DNA from: Chthoniobacter flavus
Lineage (GTDB): Bacteria > Verrucomicrobiota > Verrucomicrobiia > Chthoniobacterales > DYNR01
Assembly (NCBI GenBank): GCA_020720945.1
Contig: DYNR01000005.1
Coordinates: 1-21,020, forward strand
Direction: 5' to 3'
DNA: 21,020 bases
Part shown: positions 7,939 through 15,777 of the stretch, piece after piece
Numbering within the stretch: the first letter of the stretch is position 1
How the letters are laid out: each line of letters opens with the position of its first letter
The notes under the pieces: model-generated
What the model was told of the DNA's origin: nothing
Database searches by the model: none
The model's input: the letters and a program-made list of their open reading frames with translations, nothing else
Program-made: the position numbers and the translations under genes

Positions 7939-9275
7939 AAAAACATTTGCCGAGTTTGGAGGCGCGGCCGGTTGCCGTGCTGGGGTTGGGGCGCAGCGGA
8001 TTGGCAGCGGCCCGGCTGTTGCGGGCGCGCGGGTATGAGCCAGTGGTTTTGGATTCCGGGGATAGCGTGGGTTTGCGAAAAGCGGCGGCGGGGTTGGCGG
8101 AGCAAGGGGTTCGGTGCCTGTTGGGCGACGATGCGCTGCGGGGGTTCGAGGGGTATTCGTGGGGGGTGCTTAGTCCGGGAATTGATCCAGCGACACCGCT
8201 GGTTGCAGGGATTCGCGGGGCAGGGGTTGCGTTGATTTCCGAGATCGAGCTGGCGTGGAGGTGCTGCGAAAAAACGGTTGTCGCCATTACGGGGACGAAC
8301 GGGAAAACGACGACGACGGGCTTGCTTGCCAAGATGTTAGGAGCGTGCGGGTGTCCCGCCGTGGCTTGCGGGAACATCGGCGAGCCGTTTTCTGCCGCGC
8401 TTTTGGACAGCCCCGATGCGGGGTGCTATGTCGTGGAAGTGAGTTCTTTTCAGCTGGAGGCGTGCGACAGTTTTCGCCCGAAGGTGGCGGTGTGGACGAA
8501 CTTTTCTCCGAATCATTTGGACCGTTACCGCGATGTGGGAGAATATTACGAAGCCAAAGTCCGGGTGTATGACAGCCAGACTTCCGATGATTTTGCGGTT
8601 GTGCGGTTAGGGACAGAGGTTCCCAATTTGGCGGTTCGCGTGCTGACATTTTCGGCGACCGAAGCTGGGGGAGATTTTTCATTGAAGGGGAAAGACATTT
8701 TTTTGCATGGGCGGCGGGTGTTGGAGCAGGGGAAGACCCAGATGCCGGGGGTTCACAACGCGGAAAATTTGATGGCGGCGCTCGGGGTGATTTACGCGTT
8801 GGGGCACGATATGGAGAAGGCGGTTTTGGCGGCGGAGAGCTACGAGACACCCGAGCACCGGTGCGAGTTTGTCGCAGAGATTGGCGGGGTGCAGTATTTG
8901 AACGACTCCAAGTCCACGAATCTCGATGCGACCGAAAAGGCCATCCGATCGCAGGAACGACCGATTGTTTTGATTGCGGGGGGGAAAGACAAAGGGTTTG
9001 GTTTTGGGCCGTTGAAAGAGTTGGTTCGGGAGCGGGTCAGCCATGCGGTATTGATCGGGCAACTGAAGGAAAAAATCGCGTTGGATTGGGAAGGGGTTGC
9101 CTGCACGAAATGCGGCGATTTGCCCGAGGCCGTGCGGCAGGCTGCGGGGTTGGCGTTGCCAGGGAGCGTCGTGTTATTTTCTCCGGGGACTTCTTCTTTC
9201 GATATGTTTCGGGACTACGAAGAGCGGGGGCGCGTCTTCAAAGAAGCCGTTTTATCCATTTCAAAAACAAACTAA
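7935..9275 (+). CDS. murD: UDP-MurNAc-L-Ala:D-glutamate ligase MurD
   Basis: MurD adds D-glutamate to UDP-MurNAc-L-alanine. The 446-residue product starts with a nucleotide-fold GLGRSG segment. It has the ATP loop G120-T-N-G-K124-T-T, then EVSSFQLE, the NDSKSTN block, GGKDKG and a C-terminal SPGTSSFDMF, all typical of MurD. The frame stays open 84 bp upstream inside mraY, but the ATG overlapping the mraY stop gives the expected N-terminus and length. murD ends the first block of overlapping genes: a 33-bp gap precedes the next gene. Confidence 0.96.
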   Translation: MKKHLPSLEARPVAVLGLGRSGLAAARLLRARGYEPVVLDSGDSVGLRKAAAGLAEQGVRCLLGDDALRGFEGYSWGVLSPGIDPATPLVAGIRGAGVALISEIELAWRCCEKTVVAITGTNGKTTTTGLLAKMLGACGCPAVACGNIGEPFSAALLDSPDAGCYVVEVSSFQLEACDSFRPKVAVWTNFSPNHLDRYRDVGEYYEAKVRVYDSQTSDDFAVVRLGTEVPNLAVRVLTFSATEAGGDFSLKGKDIFLHGRRVLEQGKTQMPGVHNAENLMAALGVIYALGHDMEKAVLAAESYETPEHRCEFVAEIGGVQYLNDSKSTNLDATEKAIRSQERPIVLIAGGKDKGFGFGPLKELVRERVSHAVLIGQLKEKIALDWEGVACTKCGDLPEAVRQAAGLALPGSVVLFSPGTSSFDMFRDYEERGRVFKEAVLSISKTN

Positions 9276-9308
9276 AAAAGAACACTTAGCAAGAATACCG
9301 AGTAAGCT

Positions 9309-10226
9309 ATGAACATCCGTCCGTTTCGAGTCACATCTCCAGCACCCAAGAAAAAGGTAAAAATCCGAGCCACGGCGACGCGGTCCGCAGCGAGGCATGA
9401 AGAGGAGGAAGAAGAAGATTACGAATCCGCCGAGCCGAACATGAAACTTTCTCACGCCTTCATCGGCGTTTTGATTTTGCATGTGGTGGCGCTCGGGGGG
9501 ATTTACGGGTTTAATTATTTGAAGAACCGGGATGCGACGGCAGCGAAAGCCAATGCGGGGGCGGTTTTGGGAAAAGGGGACGAGAGTGCGAAGGTCGCGG
9601 CAGACGCGAAGGGGGGGGCGACAAAAAATGCGGCGGTTTCCAGCAAAGGGGTCGATGCGGGCAAGCACGAAGTCGCACCGGGGGAGACGCTTAGCAAGAT
9701 CGCTTCGCGGTATGGAGTCAGCGTGGATCAACTCGAAAAGGCCAACGGGTTGACGGCAAATTCCGTATTGCGGAGCGGGCAAATGCTGGTCATCCCAAAG
9801 GTCGAAACCAAAGTTGCGCAAGCACCTGCGCCCGCAAAACAACCGAACGCGCAAAAAGCGAGTGATGCGGCGGTCAAGCCCGTCGTTGCGCCCAAAGTGG
9901 CGGAAGGGCAAGCCAAGCCCGCCGTGGCACCGAAGACCGATGCGCAAGCGAAAGCACCTGTCGCAACGAAACCTGCCAGCGAGCCCAAAGCCGAAACAAA
10001 AGCCCAAACGAAAGCTGAACCCAAAGCCGATGCGAAAGCGGTGCCCAAGGCGGCAGATGCCGGGGCCGGGGAGCAAGAATATGTAGTGGTGTCTGGGGAC
10101 AACCCGTATTCCATCGCGAAAAGATTCCATGTCAGCTACCAGAAGTTGGTTGAAGTCAACGGGATCGAAGACCCGACGAAGATCCGCATCGGGCAGAAGT
10201 TGAAAATCCCGGGCAAGGCGCAATAG
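9309..10226 (+). CDS. Membrane-anchored protein with two LysM domains
   Basis: LysM domains bind N-acetylglucosamine-containing glycans such as peptidoglycan. Seen here: a 44-residue cytoplasmic tail, first basic, then a run of acidic residues; one membrane segment (about 50-69); a first LysM (about 119-163, PGETLSKIASRYGVS); a long Ala/Lys/Pro-rich linker (about 164-255); and a second LysM at the C-terminus (about 257-302, SGDNPYSIAKRFHVS). There is no catalytic domain. A second ATG at 9441 would start just before the membrane segment and cannot be excluded. The place between murD and ftsW is not part of the classical dcw set, which suggests a septal wall-binding or scaffold role. That role is inference. 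The linker contains a G8 tract at 9611-9618. Confidence 0.9.
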   Translation: MNIRPFRVTSPAPKKKVKIRATATRSAARHEEEEEEDYESAEPNMKLSHAFIGVLILHVVALGGIYGFNYLKNRDATAAKANAGAVLGKGDESAKVAADAKGGATKNAAVSSKGVDAGKHEVAPGETLSKIASRYGVSVDQLEKANGLTANSVLRSGQMLVIPKVETKVAQAPAPAKQPNAQKASDAAVKPVVAPKVAEGQAKPAVAPKTDAQAKAPVATKPASEPKAETKAQTKAEPKADAKAVPKAADAGAGEQEYVVVSGDNPYSIAKRFHVSYQKLVEVNGIEDPTKIRIGQKLKIPGKAQ

Positions 10227-10259
10227 GGGGGGGCGAATCGGCAAAGAGAAAGAAACGCG

Positions 10260-11414
10260 ATGGCAAGGCACAGCATATACTTCGTATTGAGCGGCGTTTG
10301 CTTGCTCATTTGCATCGGGTTGGTGATGCTTTTCAGCACGGGGGCATTCGCTCGCGACAGCCATGGCGACATTTATTATTTCGTCAAACGGCAGGCGATT
10401 TGGTTAGGGGTTGGGGTGGCGGCCTGCATCGTGGCGGCGAGCATCGATTACCATTTTTGGGAGAGAACATGGAAATACTTTTTTGGTCTCGCCGTGGTGC
10501 TTTTGGTGCTTTGTTTCGTGCCGCCGCTCGGGATGCGGATCAATGGTTCGTGGCGTTGGTTGAACTTCGGGGTGATGACATTCCAGCCCAGCGAACTCGG
10601 TAAAATCGCCTCCATTTTCTTTTTGGCTTGGTGGTTCACCAAGTTCGAGAAGAGGGGGAAAACTTTTTGGGGCAACCTCCTGTATTTTTTCGTGTTTCCG
10701 GGGATGGTCGTTTCGGTCTTGCTCGGCTTGATTGCCTGCGAGGTTGACTTGGGAACCACGGCGTTGATTGGGCTAGTGATGTTTGCGACCATGTTTTTGG
10801 TTGGGACTAGCCTGTGGCTCTTGGTTCCATTGGTGGCACTCGGGGTTGGTGGTGTGCTGTTTGTTGCCATCAACATTCCGCAAAGGGCGGGGAGGCTTCT
10901 CGCGTTTTTGAATTTGGAAGAGTATCGTTTGACCGAGGGGTTGCAGCAGTGGCAAGGGTTGATCGCGCTCGGGTCCGGCGGGATTGGCGGTTTGGGTTTG
11001 GGGGAGGGGCGCCAAAAAATGTCTTACTTGCCTTACGCGCATACGGACTTCATTTTTCCGATGATCGGCGAAGAGTTGGGGATGATTTGCACTTTGCTGG
11101 TGGTGATGAGTTTTCTCGCTTTGTTTTTGGCGGGGAGCAGTGTCGCGGCGAATGCGAAAGATCGGTTTGGGGCGTTGTTGTCGTTTGCTATCGTGATGAC
11201 GATTACGGTGCAGGCGTTGATTAACTTGTTGGTGACGACAGCGTTACTGCCGAACAAAGGGATGCCGCTGCCATTCATCAGCTACGGGGGGTCGAATCTG
11301 GTGGTTTGCCTTTTCATGGTAGGAATTTTAATCAATGTCCACCGGCAAATTTCGTTTGTTCCGGTGCGGAACCGGTTGATTGAAACGGAGAGACAGCCGG
11401 CCATTCGCAGGTGA
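10260..11414 (+). CDS. ftsW: Septal peptidoglycan glycosyltransferase FtsW (SEDS family)
   Basis: FtsW polymerises lipid II into septal glycan strands together with FtsI. The 384-residue protein is a multi-pass membrane protein with SEDS hallmarks: NGSWRWL near residue 95, P110-S-E-L-G-K115, the extracellular block around HTDFIF with Asp263 as the likely catalytic acid, and LPFISYGGSN at 337-346. It could formally be RodA, but its position between murD and murG and the presence of ftsI in the same run favour FtsW. A 33-bp spacer with a G8 run (10226-10233) separates it from the LysM gene; the AAGAGAAAG upstream of the ATG is a modest ribosome site. Confidence 0.95.
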   Translation: MARHSIYFVLSGVCLLICIGLVMLFSTGAFARDSHGDIYYFVKRQAIWLGVGVAACIVAASIDYHFWERTWKYFFGLAVVLLVLCFVPPLGMRINGSWRWLNFGVMTFQPSELGKIASIFFLAWWFTKFEKRGKTFWGNLLYFFVFPGMVVSVLLGLIACEVDLGTTALIGLVMFATMFLVGTSLWLLVPLVALGVGGVLFVAINIPQRAGRLLAFLNLEEYRLTEGLQQWQGLIALGSGGIGGLGLGEGRQKMSYLPYAHTDFIFPMIGEELGMICTLLVVMSFLALFLAGSSVAANAKDRFGALLSFAIVMTITVQALINLLVTTALLPNKGMPLPFISYGGSNLVVCLFMVGILINVHRQISFVPVRNRLIETERQPAIRR

Positions 11415-11438
11415 GCGAAGAGAAAGGGAAAAAGGACT

Positions 11439-12542
11439 ATGGAGAATAAGAGTTTGAAGGTAGCGGTTGCTTGCGGGGGGACTGGGGGGCATTTGTTTCC
11501 CGGTTTGGCGGTTGCGCAAGAGTTGCGCTCGCGCGGGCACGAGGCGTTGCTGATTGTTTCCGAAAAAGCCATCGATGCGACGGCACTCAAGGCCCACCCC
11601 GAATTTCGGGCGGCAAAGCTTCCGTCCATCGGGATGCCGTCGCTGGTGTCGCCTGCGTTCATCCGTTTTTTGCGCAGGCTTTGGGAAAGCATATCGATTT
11701 GCCGGCATCTGTATAAAAAGTTTCGTCCCGATGTGGTGTTGGGGATGGGCGGGTTCACGAGCACGGCACCGATTTTGGCGGCCCGGTGGGGGCGGATTCC
11801 CAGTTTTGTCCACGAGTCCAACGCGATACCGGGAAAAGCAAACCGTTTTTCCGCCCGTTTTACGACCAATGTTTTGGTGGGTTTTGAGGAAACCGCCGAG
11901 CAATTTCGGGCGGGGGAGTGCATCTTTACGGGGACGCCCGTGCGCGAGGCAATCGGGAAAAAAATTCCGAGGGAGCAAGCCTTGGCGACCTTCAAGCTCG
12001 ATCCGGAAAAGAAAACGATTTTTGTGATGGGTGGGAGCCAGGGGGCATCGGGCATCAACCAGCTACTGTTTCGGATTGCTGGGATTTTGGCGCAAATGCC
12101 TTTGCAGTTGATCCATTTGACAGGGGATCGCGACGATCAACTGGCGGCGGCAAATTACATGAGAGACAGCTTGCCTGCTTATGTGGCGGCTTTTCACGAC
12201 AGGATGGAAGAGGCGTATTCCGCGGCGGATTTGGTTGTTTCGAGGGCGGGGGCATCGAGCTTGAACGAGATCGCGTATTTCGGTTTGCCTTCGGTGTTGG
12301 TTCCCTATCCTTTTGCGGCGGACAACCACCAAGAAGCCAACGCGAAAATTTTTGTGGATCGAGGGGCATCCGAAATGATGGTCGAGTCCGAGTCCACGAC
12401 GGAGGGGTTTGCGCGGTTGCTTTCCAATTTGGTGTGCGATGAAACGAGATGCCGAAAAATGGCGGCGGCGGCATTGCGGATTTTGCCCAGGGATGCGGCG
12501 GTCCGTGTGGCCGACATTTTAGAAAGGAGTGTGCGGCGATGA
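11439..12542 (+). CDS. murG: UDP-GlcNAc:lipid I N-acetylglucosamine transferase MurG
   Basis: MurG is a membrane-associated GT28 enzyme that adds GlcNAc to lipid I to form lipid II. The 367-residue length is normal. N-terminal G13-G-T-G-G-H18, ESNAIPGKANR, the hinge-side MGGSQGA (197-203) and the donor-binding SRAGASSLNE with Glu277 followed by DNHQEANA are all recognisable. An AGAAAGGG sequence about 10 bp before the ATG is a plausible ribosome site. The stop overlaps the start of the murC-murB fusion gene, so production of lipid II and of its nucleotide precursor may be coupled. Confidence 0.97.
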   Translation: MENKSLKVAVACGGTGGHLFPGLAVAQELRSRGHEALLIVSEKAIDATALKAHPEFRAAKLPSIGMPSLVSPAFIRFLRRLWESISICRHLYKKFRPDVVLGMGGFTSTAPILAARWGRIPSFVHESNAIPGKANRFSARFTTNVLVGFEETAEQFRAGECIFTGTPVREAIGKKIPREQALATFKLDPEKKTIFVMGGSQGASGINQLLFRIAGILAQMPLQLIHLTGDRDDQLAAANYMRDSLPAYVAAFHDRMEEAYSAADLVVSRAGASSLNEIAYFGLPSVLVPYPFAADNHQEANAKIFVDRGASEMMVESESTTEGFARLLSNLVCDETRCRKMAAAALRILPRDAAVRVADILERSVRR

Positions 12543-14848
12543 AACGCGAAGAGCTTTGTTCCGTTTTGCACGGGAGGCCTGCTAGGGTTCATCTCATCGG
12601 GGTTTCGGGTTCAGGGATGAGCGGGATTGCCGCGTTGTTGCTGGCTCTCGGGCATCGGGTGAGCGGTTCCGACAAGTCCGAGACGGCGGAAGTGTTGCGG
12701 TTGAGCAAGAAGGGGTTAGAGTTTTTTTCGCCGCATCATGCCGACCAGGTGCAGGGGGTCGAGCTGGTGGTTTATTCTTCGGCGATCAAAGCGGGGAACC
12801 CCGCATACGACGAAGCGGTGCGGTTGGGAATCCCGATGGTTCGCCGGGCGGATGCGCTTTCCGCAATCATGGCAGGGAAGAGGGGAATCATCGTTTGCGG
12901 GATGCACGGAAAAACGACGACTTCTTCGATGTGTGCTTACGGGTTGCGGGCGGCGGGTGTGAAGCCTTCGCATTATGTCGGGGCGGAGATACCGATTTTG
13001 GGAGCCAATGCCCGATGGGATGCCGACGGGGAATATTTTGTTGCCGAAGGAGACGAGAGCGACGGGACTTTGGCCAACTATTTTCCCGAGCATGCCATCG
13101 TTTTGAATGTCGAGCCAGAGCATTTGGATTTTTATCGGGACATTGGCGAGATTGATGCGGTTTACAAAAAGCTCGTTTCGCAGACGGCGGGTTGGGTTGT
13201 GTATTGCGGGGATGACGAAGGGGCGGAGAGGGTGAGTCGGGGAGCGAAGGCGAGGGTTTCTTACGGGGAAGGGGAAGGCTGCGAATATCGTTTGATCGGG
13301 TTGCGGATGGAAGACGGGCGCCCGAGGTTCCGGGTGCGGGAGCACGGCGAAGATTTGGGGGAAGTCCATCTGGGGATCCCGGGGAGGCATAACGCGTTGA
13401 ACGCGTTGGCGATGATAGCGTTAGCTCGGAAGCTCGGGGTTGATTTTGGGGCGGTGGCCGGGGCGTTAGAAAAATTTGAGGGGGCGCGGAGGCGGTTTGA
13501 GACGCTCTACCGCGACGAAGATTTTTGGCTGGTTGACGATTACGGGCATCATCCGACGGAGATCGCGGCGACTTTGGCGACGGCCAGGATGACGGGGGCG
13601 CGGCGGACGGTCGTGTTTTTTCAGCCGCACCGGTATTCGCGCACGCAGGCGTTGCGGGCAGAGTTTGGGCCGGCGTTCCGGGAGTCTGAAGTTTTGGTGG
13701 TTTCCGAAATTTATGCGGCTAGCGAGCAGCCGATTGAAGGGGTGAGTGGTGGGAGCGTGGCGGATGCAGCAAAGGAGAACGGGCATCCTGCGGCGTTGTT
13801 CGAGCCTAGGTTGGCGGACATTCCGAGGAGGGTCGGGGCGATGCTCGAGCCCGGTGATTTGATTTTGAGTTTGGGGGCTGGGAATATCCACGAAGCGGCG
13901 AAGTCTTTGGCATCGGATTTGGCGATGCGGCGCAAGTTGTTGCAGGCGATGGGGGGGGCGGGAGTAGTTCGTCTGTATGAACCTGCCAGCAAGCACACGA
14001 CGATCCGTATTGGCGGAGAAGCGCAATTTTGGGTGGAGCCAGAAACGGAAGCCGGGTTTGCCGATTTGGTGCGGTTTTGTGTGGATGCGGAAATCCCGTT
14101 ATTTTTGATAGGCAGAGGGTCGAACTTGCTGGTGCGGGACGGGGGTTTTCGGGGGGTTGTCGCGCATTTGGAGAGGGGAGAGTTTTCGCAGATCGAAGTG
14201 CGGGGGGACGAGATTACGGCGGGGGTCGGGGTCCGGTTCAAGCAATTGTGCGCATTTGCCAAGAGTGCGGGGCTTTCCGGGTTTGAGTGGATGGAGGGGA
14301 TTCCCGGGAGTTTGGGCGGAGGGTTGCGGATGAATGCAGGGGCGATGGGGTCGCAGACTTTTGACCAAGTGGTGCGGGTGCGGTGCTGCGATTCGGACGG
14401 CAATATTTTTAGCCGTCATCCCGAAGATTTAGAAATCGGGTATCGGGGCGTGGCTTCGTTCCAAAAGAACTATGCGCTTTCGGCGGTTTTGCGGGGGACA
14501 CCGGCACCCGAAGAAAGCATCGGGAGGTTGATGGCGGAGAGCGAAGGGAAGAGGAAAGCCAGCCAGCCCATCGCGGCCAGCGCGGGGTGTGTTTTCAAAA
14601 ATCCCGAGGGGATTGCGGCGGGGAAACTGATTGACGAGCTGGGGATGAAAGGGAAGAAAATAGGGGGGGCGAAGGTGTCCGAAATCCACGCGAATTTTAT
14701 CGTCAACGAGGGCGGGGCGACGGCGGCAGATGTGCTGGCGTTGATTGGAGAAATTCGGAAAAAGGCGAGGGAAGAGCGGGGGATCGAACTGGAAACAGAA
14801 GTGCAAATCGTTGGAGACGAGGCGAAAAGAGAGGAAACAAAGAAATGA
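12539..14848 (+). CDS. murC/murB: Bifunctional MurC-MurB fusion: UDP-MurNAc:L-alanine ligase / UDP-GlcNAc-enolpyruvate reductase
   Basis: One continuous 769-residue frame joins two enzymes that act consecutively. MurB reduces UDP-GlcNAc-enolpyruvate to UDP-MurNAc; MurC then adds L-Ala. Residues 1 to about 465 are MurC: GVSGSGMSG near the start, ATP loop G121-M-H-G-K125-T-T, EGDESDGTL, DDYGHHPTE and FQPHRYSRT. From about 474 it is an FAD-dependent MurB: IGRGSNLLVRDGG, GIPGSLGGGLRMNAG and a C-terminal AGCVFKNP. In that last block Cys684 stands where E. coli MurB has catalytic Ser229. The junction at 471-474 contains a G8 tract. AAGGAG nine bases before the ATG overlapping the murG stop supports this start over the earlier open frame. 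The end overlaps ddl. Confidence 0.96.
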   Translation: MKREELCSVLHGRPARVHLIGVSGSGMSGIAALLLALGHRVSGSDKSETAEVLRLSKKGLEFFSPHHADQVQGVELVVYSSAIKAGNPAYDEAVRLGIPMVRRADALSAIMAGKRGIIVCGMHGKTTTSSMCAYGLRAAGVKPSHYVGAEIPILGANARWDADGEYFVAEGDESDGTLANYFPEHAIVLNVEPEHLDFYRDIGEIDAVYKKLVSQTAGWVVYCGDDEGAERVSRGAKARVSYGEGEGCEYRLIGLRMEDGRPRFRVREHGEDLGEVHLGIPGRHNALNALAMIALARKLGVDFGAVAGALEKFEGARRRFETLYRDEDFWLVDDYGHHPTEIAATLATARMTGARRTVVFFQPHRYSRTQALRAEFGPAFRESEVLVVSEIYAASEQPIEGVSGGSVADAAKENGHPAALFEPRLADIPRRVGAMLEPGDLILSLGAGNIHEAAKSLASDLAMRRKLLQAMGGAGVVRLYEPASKHTTIRIGGEAQFWVEPETEAGFADLVRFCVDAEIPLFLIGRGSNLLVRDGGFRGVVAHLERGEFSQIEVRGDEITAGVGVRFKQLCAFAKSAGLSGFEWMEGIPGSLGGGLRMNAGAMGSQTFDQVVRVRCCDSDGNIFSRHPEDLEIGYRGVASFQKNYALSAVLRGTPAPEESIGRLMAESEGKRKASQPIAASAGCVFKNPEGIAAGKLIDELGMKGKKIGGAKVSEIHANFIVNEGGATAADVLALIGEIRKKAREERGIELETEVQIVGDEAKREETKK

Positions 14849-15756
14849 CGGGATTTTTAGAAAACAAGGTTGTGACGGTGCTGAAAGGCGGGCCGGGGCG
14901 GGAGCGTGAGGTGTCGTTGCGCTCGGCGGCGGCGGTTGTGGCGGCGCTGGAATCGCTCAAAGCAAAAGTCCAAGAAGTCGATGTGCGGGGCGAGGATTTC
15001 GAGTTGCCGGAGGAGCTAGGGATCGCGTTTAATTTGTTGCACGGGACTTATGGAGAAGATGGTGGCGTGCAGTCGAAACTCGATGGCATGGGGGTTCCCT
15101 ACACCGGAGAAAACGCGGAGGTCAGCAGGATGGCGTTTGACAAGATTTTGACCAAGGAGCGTTTTTTAGAGGAGGGTGTGCCGAGCGTGCCGTTCGAGGT
15201 TTTGGGGTCGAGGGGGCAGATGCCGACTTTTGCGTTGCCGTATGTCGTGAAGGCACCGCGGCAGGGGTCCAGCGTCGGCGTTCACATCGTCAAAACCGAA
15301 GAAGATTTGCAGCCCGCTTTGGACGATTGTTTTTCTTTGGATGACCGGGTGTTGGTCGAAAAATTTTTTAGGGGCAAGGAGTTGACCGTCGGGATTTTGG
15401 GCGGGGAAGTTTTGCCTGTTGTGGAGATTGAGCCGTGTGGGGGCTTTTACGATTACCAGCACAAATACACCAAGGGGGGATCCGAGTATTTTGTTCCCGC
15501 CCGGATTTCTGCCGAAGAGACGGCGAGGGTGCAGGATGCAGCTTTGCGGGCGTATCGCGCGCTCGGGCTTTCCGTGTATGCGCGAATCGATGTGATGCTT
15601 GCCGCTGATGGGGAGCTCAATGTCCTTGAAATCAACACGATACCCGGGATGACCGAGACTAGTTTGCTGCCGAAAGCCGCGGCGCACGCGGGGCTTTCTT
15701 TTGCGGGGCTTTGCGAAAAAATAGTCGAGCTGTCTTTGGGCAAGCAGGGTCGGTAA
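14845..15756 (+). CDS. ddl: D-alanine--D-alanine ligase Ddl
   Basis: Ddl joins two D-alanines with ATP to give the dipeptide used by MurF. The 303-residue ATP-grasp protein shows G15-G-P-G-R-E20-R-E-V-S near the N-terminus (Glu20 matches the family's first-subsite Glu), HGTYGEDG at 66-73, KAPRQGSSVGV, FYDYQHKYTKG at about 201-211 and LEINTIPGMT near 261-270. The Tyr in the FYDY..KY segment is typical of D-Ala-D-Ala ligases rather than the D-Ala-D-Lac type. The ATG overlaps the murC-murB stop, with AGAGG upstream as ribosome site. Confidence 0.96.
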   Translation: MTGFLENKVVTVLKGGPGREREVSLRSAAAVVAALESLKAKVQEVDVRGEDFELPEELGIAFNLLHGTYGEDGGVQSKLDGMGVPYTGENAEVSRMAFDKILTKERFLEEGVPSVPFEVLGSRGQMPTFALPYVVKAPRQGSSVGVHIVKTEEDLQPALDDCFSLDDRVLVEKFFRGKELTVGILGGEVLPVVEIEPCGGFYDYQHKYTKGGSEYFVPARISAEETARVQDAALRAYRALGLSVYARIDVMLAADGELNVLEINTIPGMTETSLLPKAAAHAGLSFAGLCEKIVELSLGKQGR

Positions 15757-15777
15757 AAAAACGGGAGACCTCACGCG

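Noticed and set aside
9261..10364. 367-codon - strand frame with an apparent Gly/Phe repeat
   Set aside because: The repeat is the complement of the Ala/Lys/Pro linker of the LysM protein, which has a clear domain layout on the + strand.
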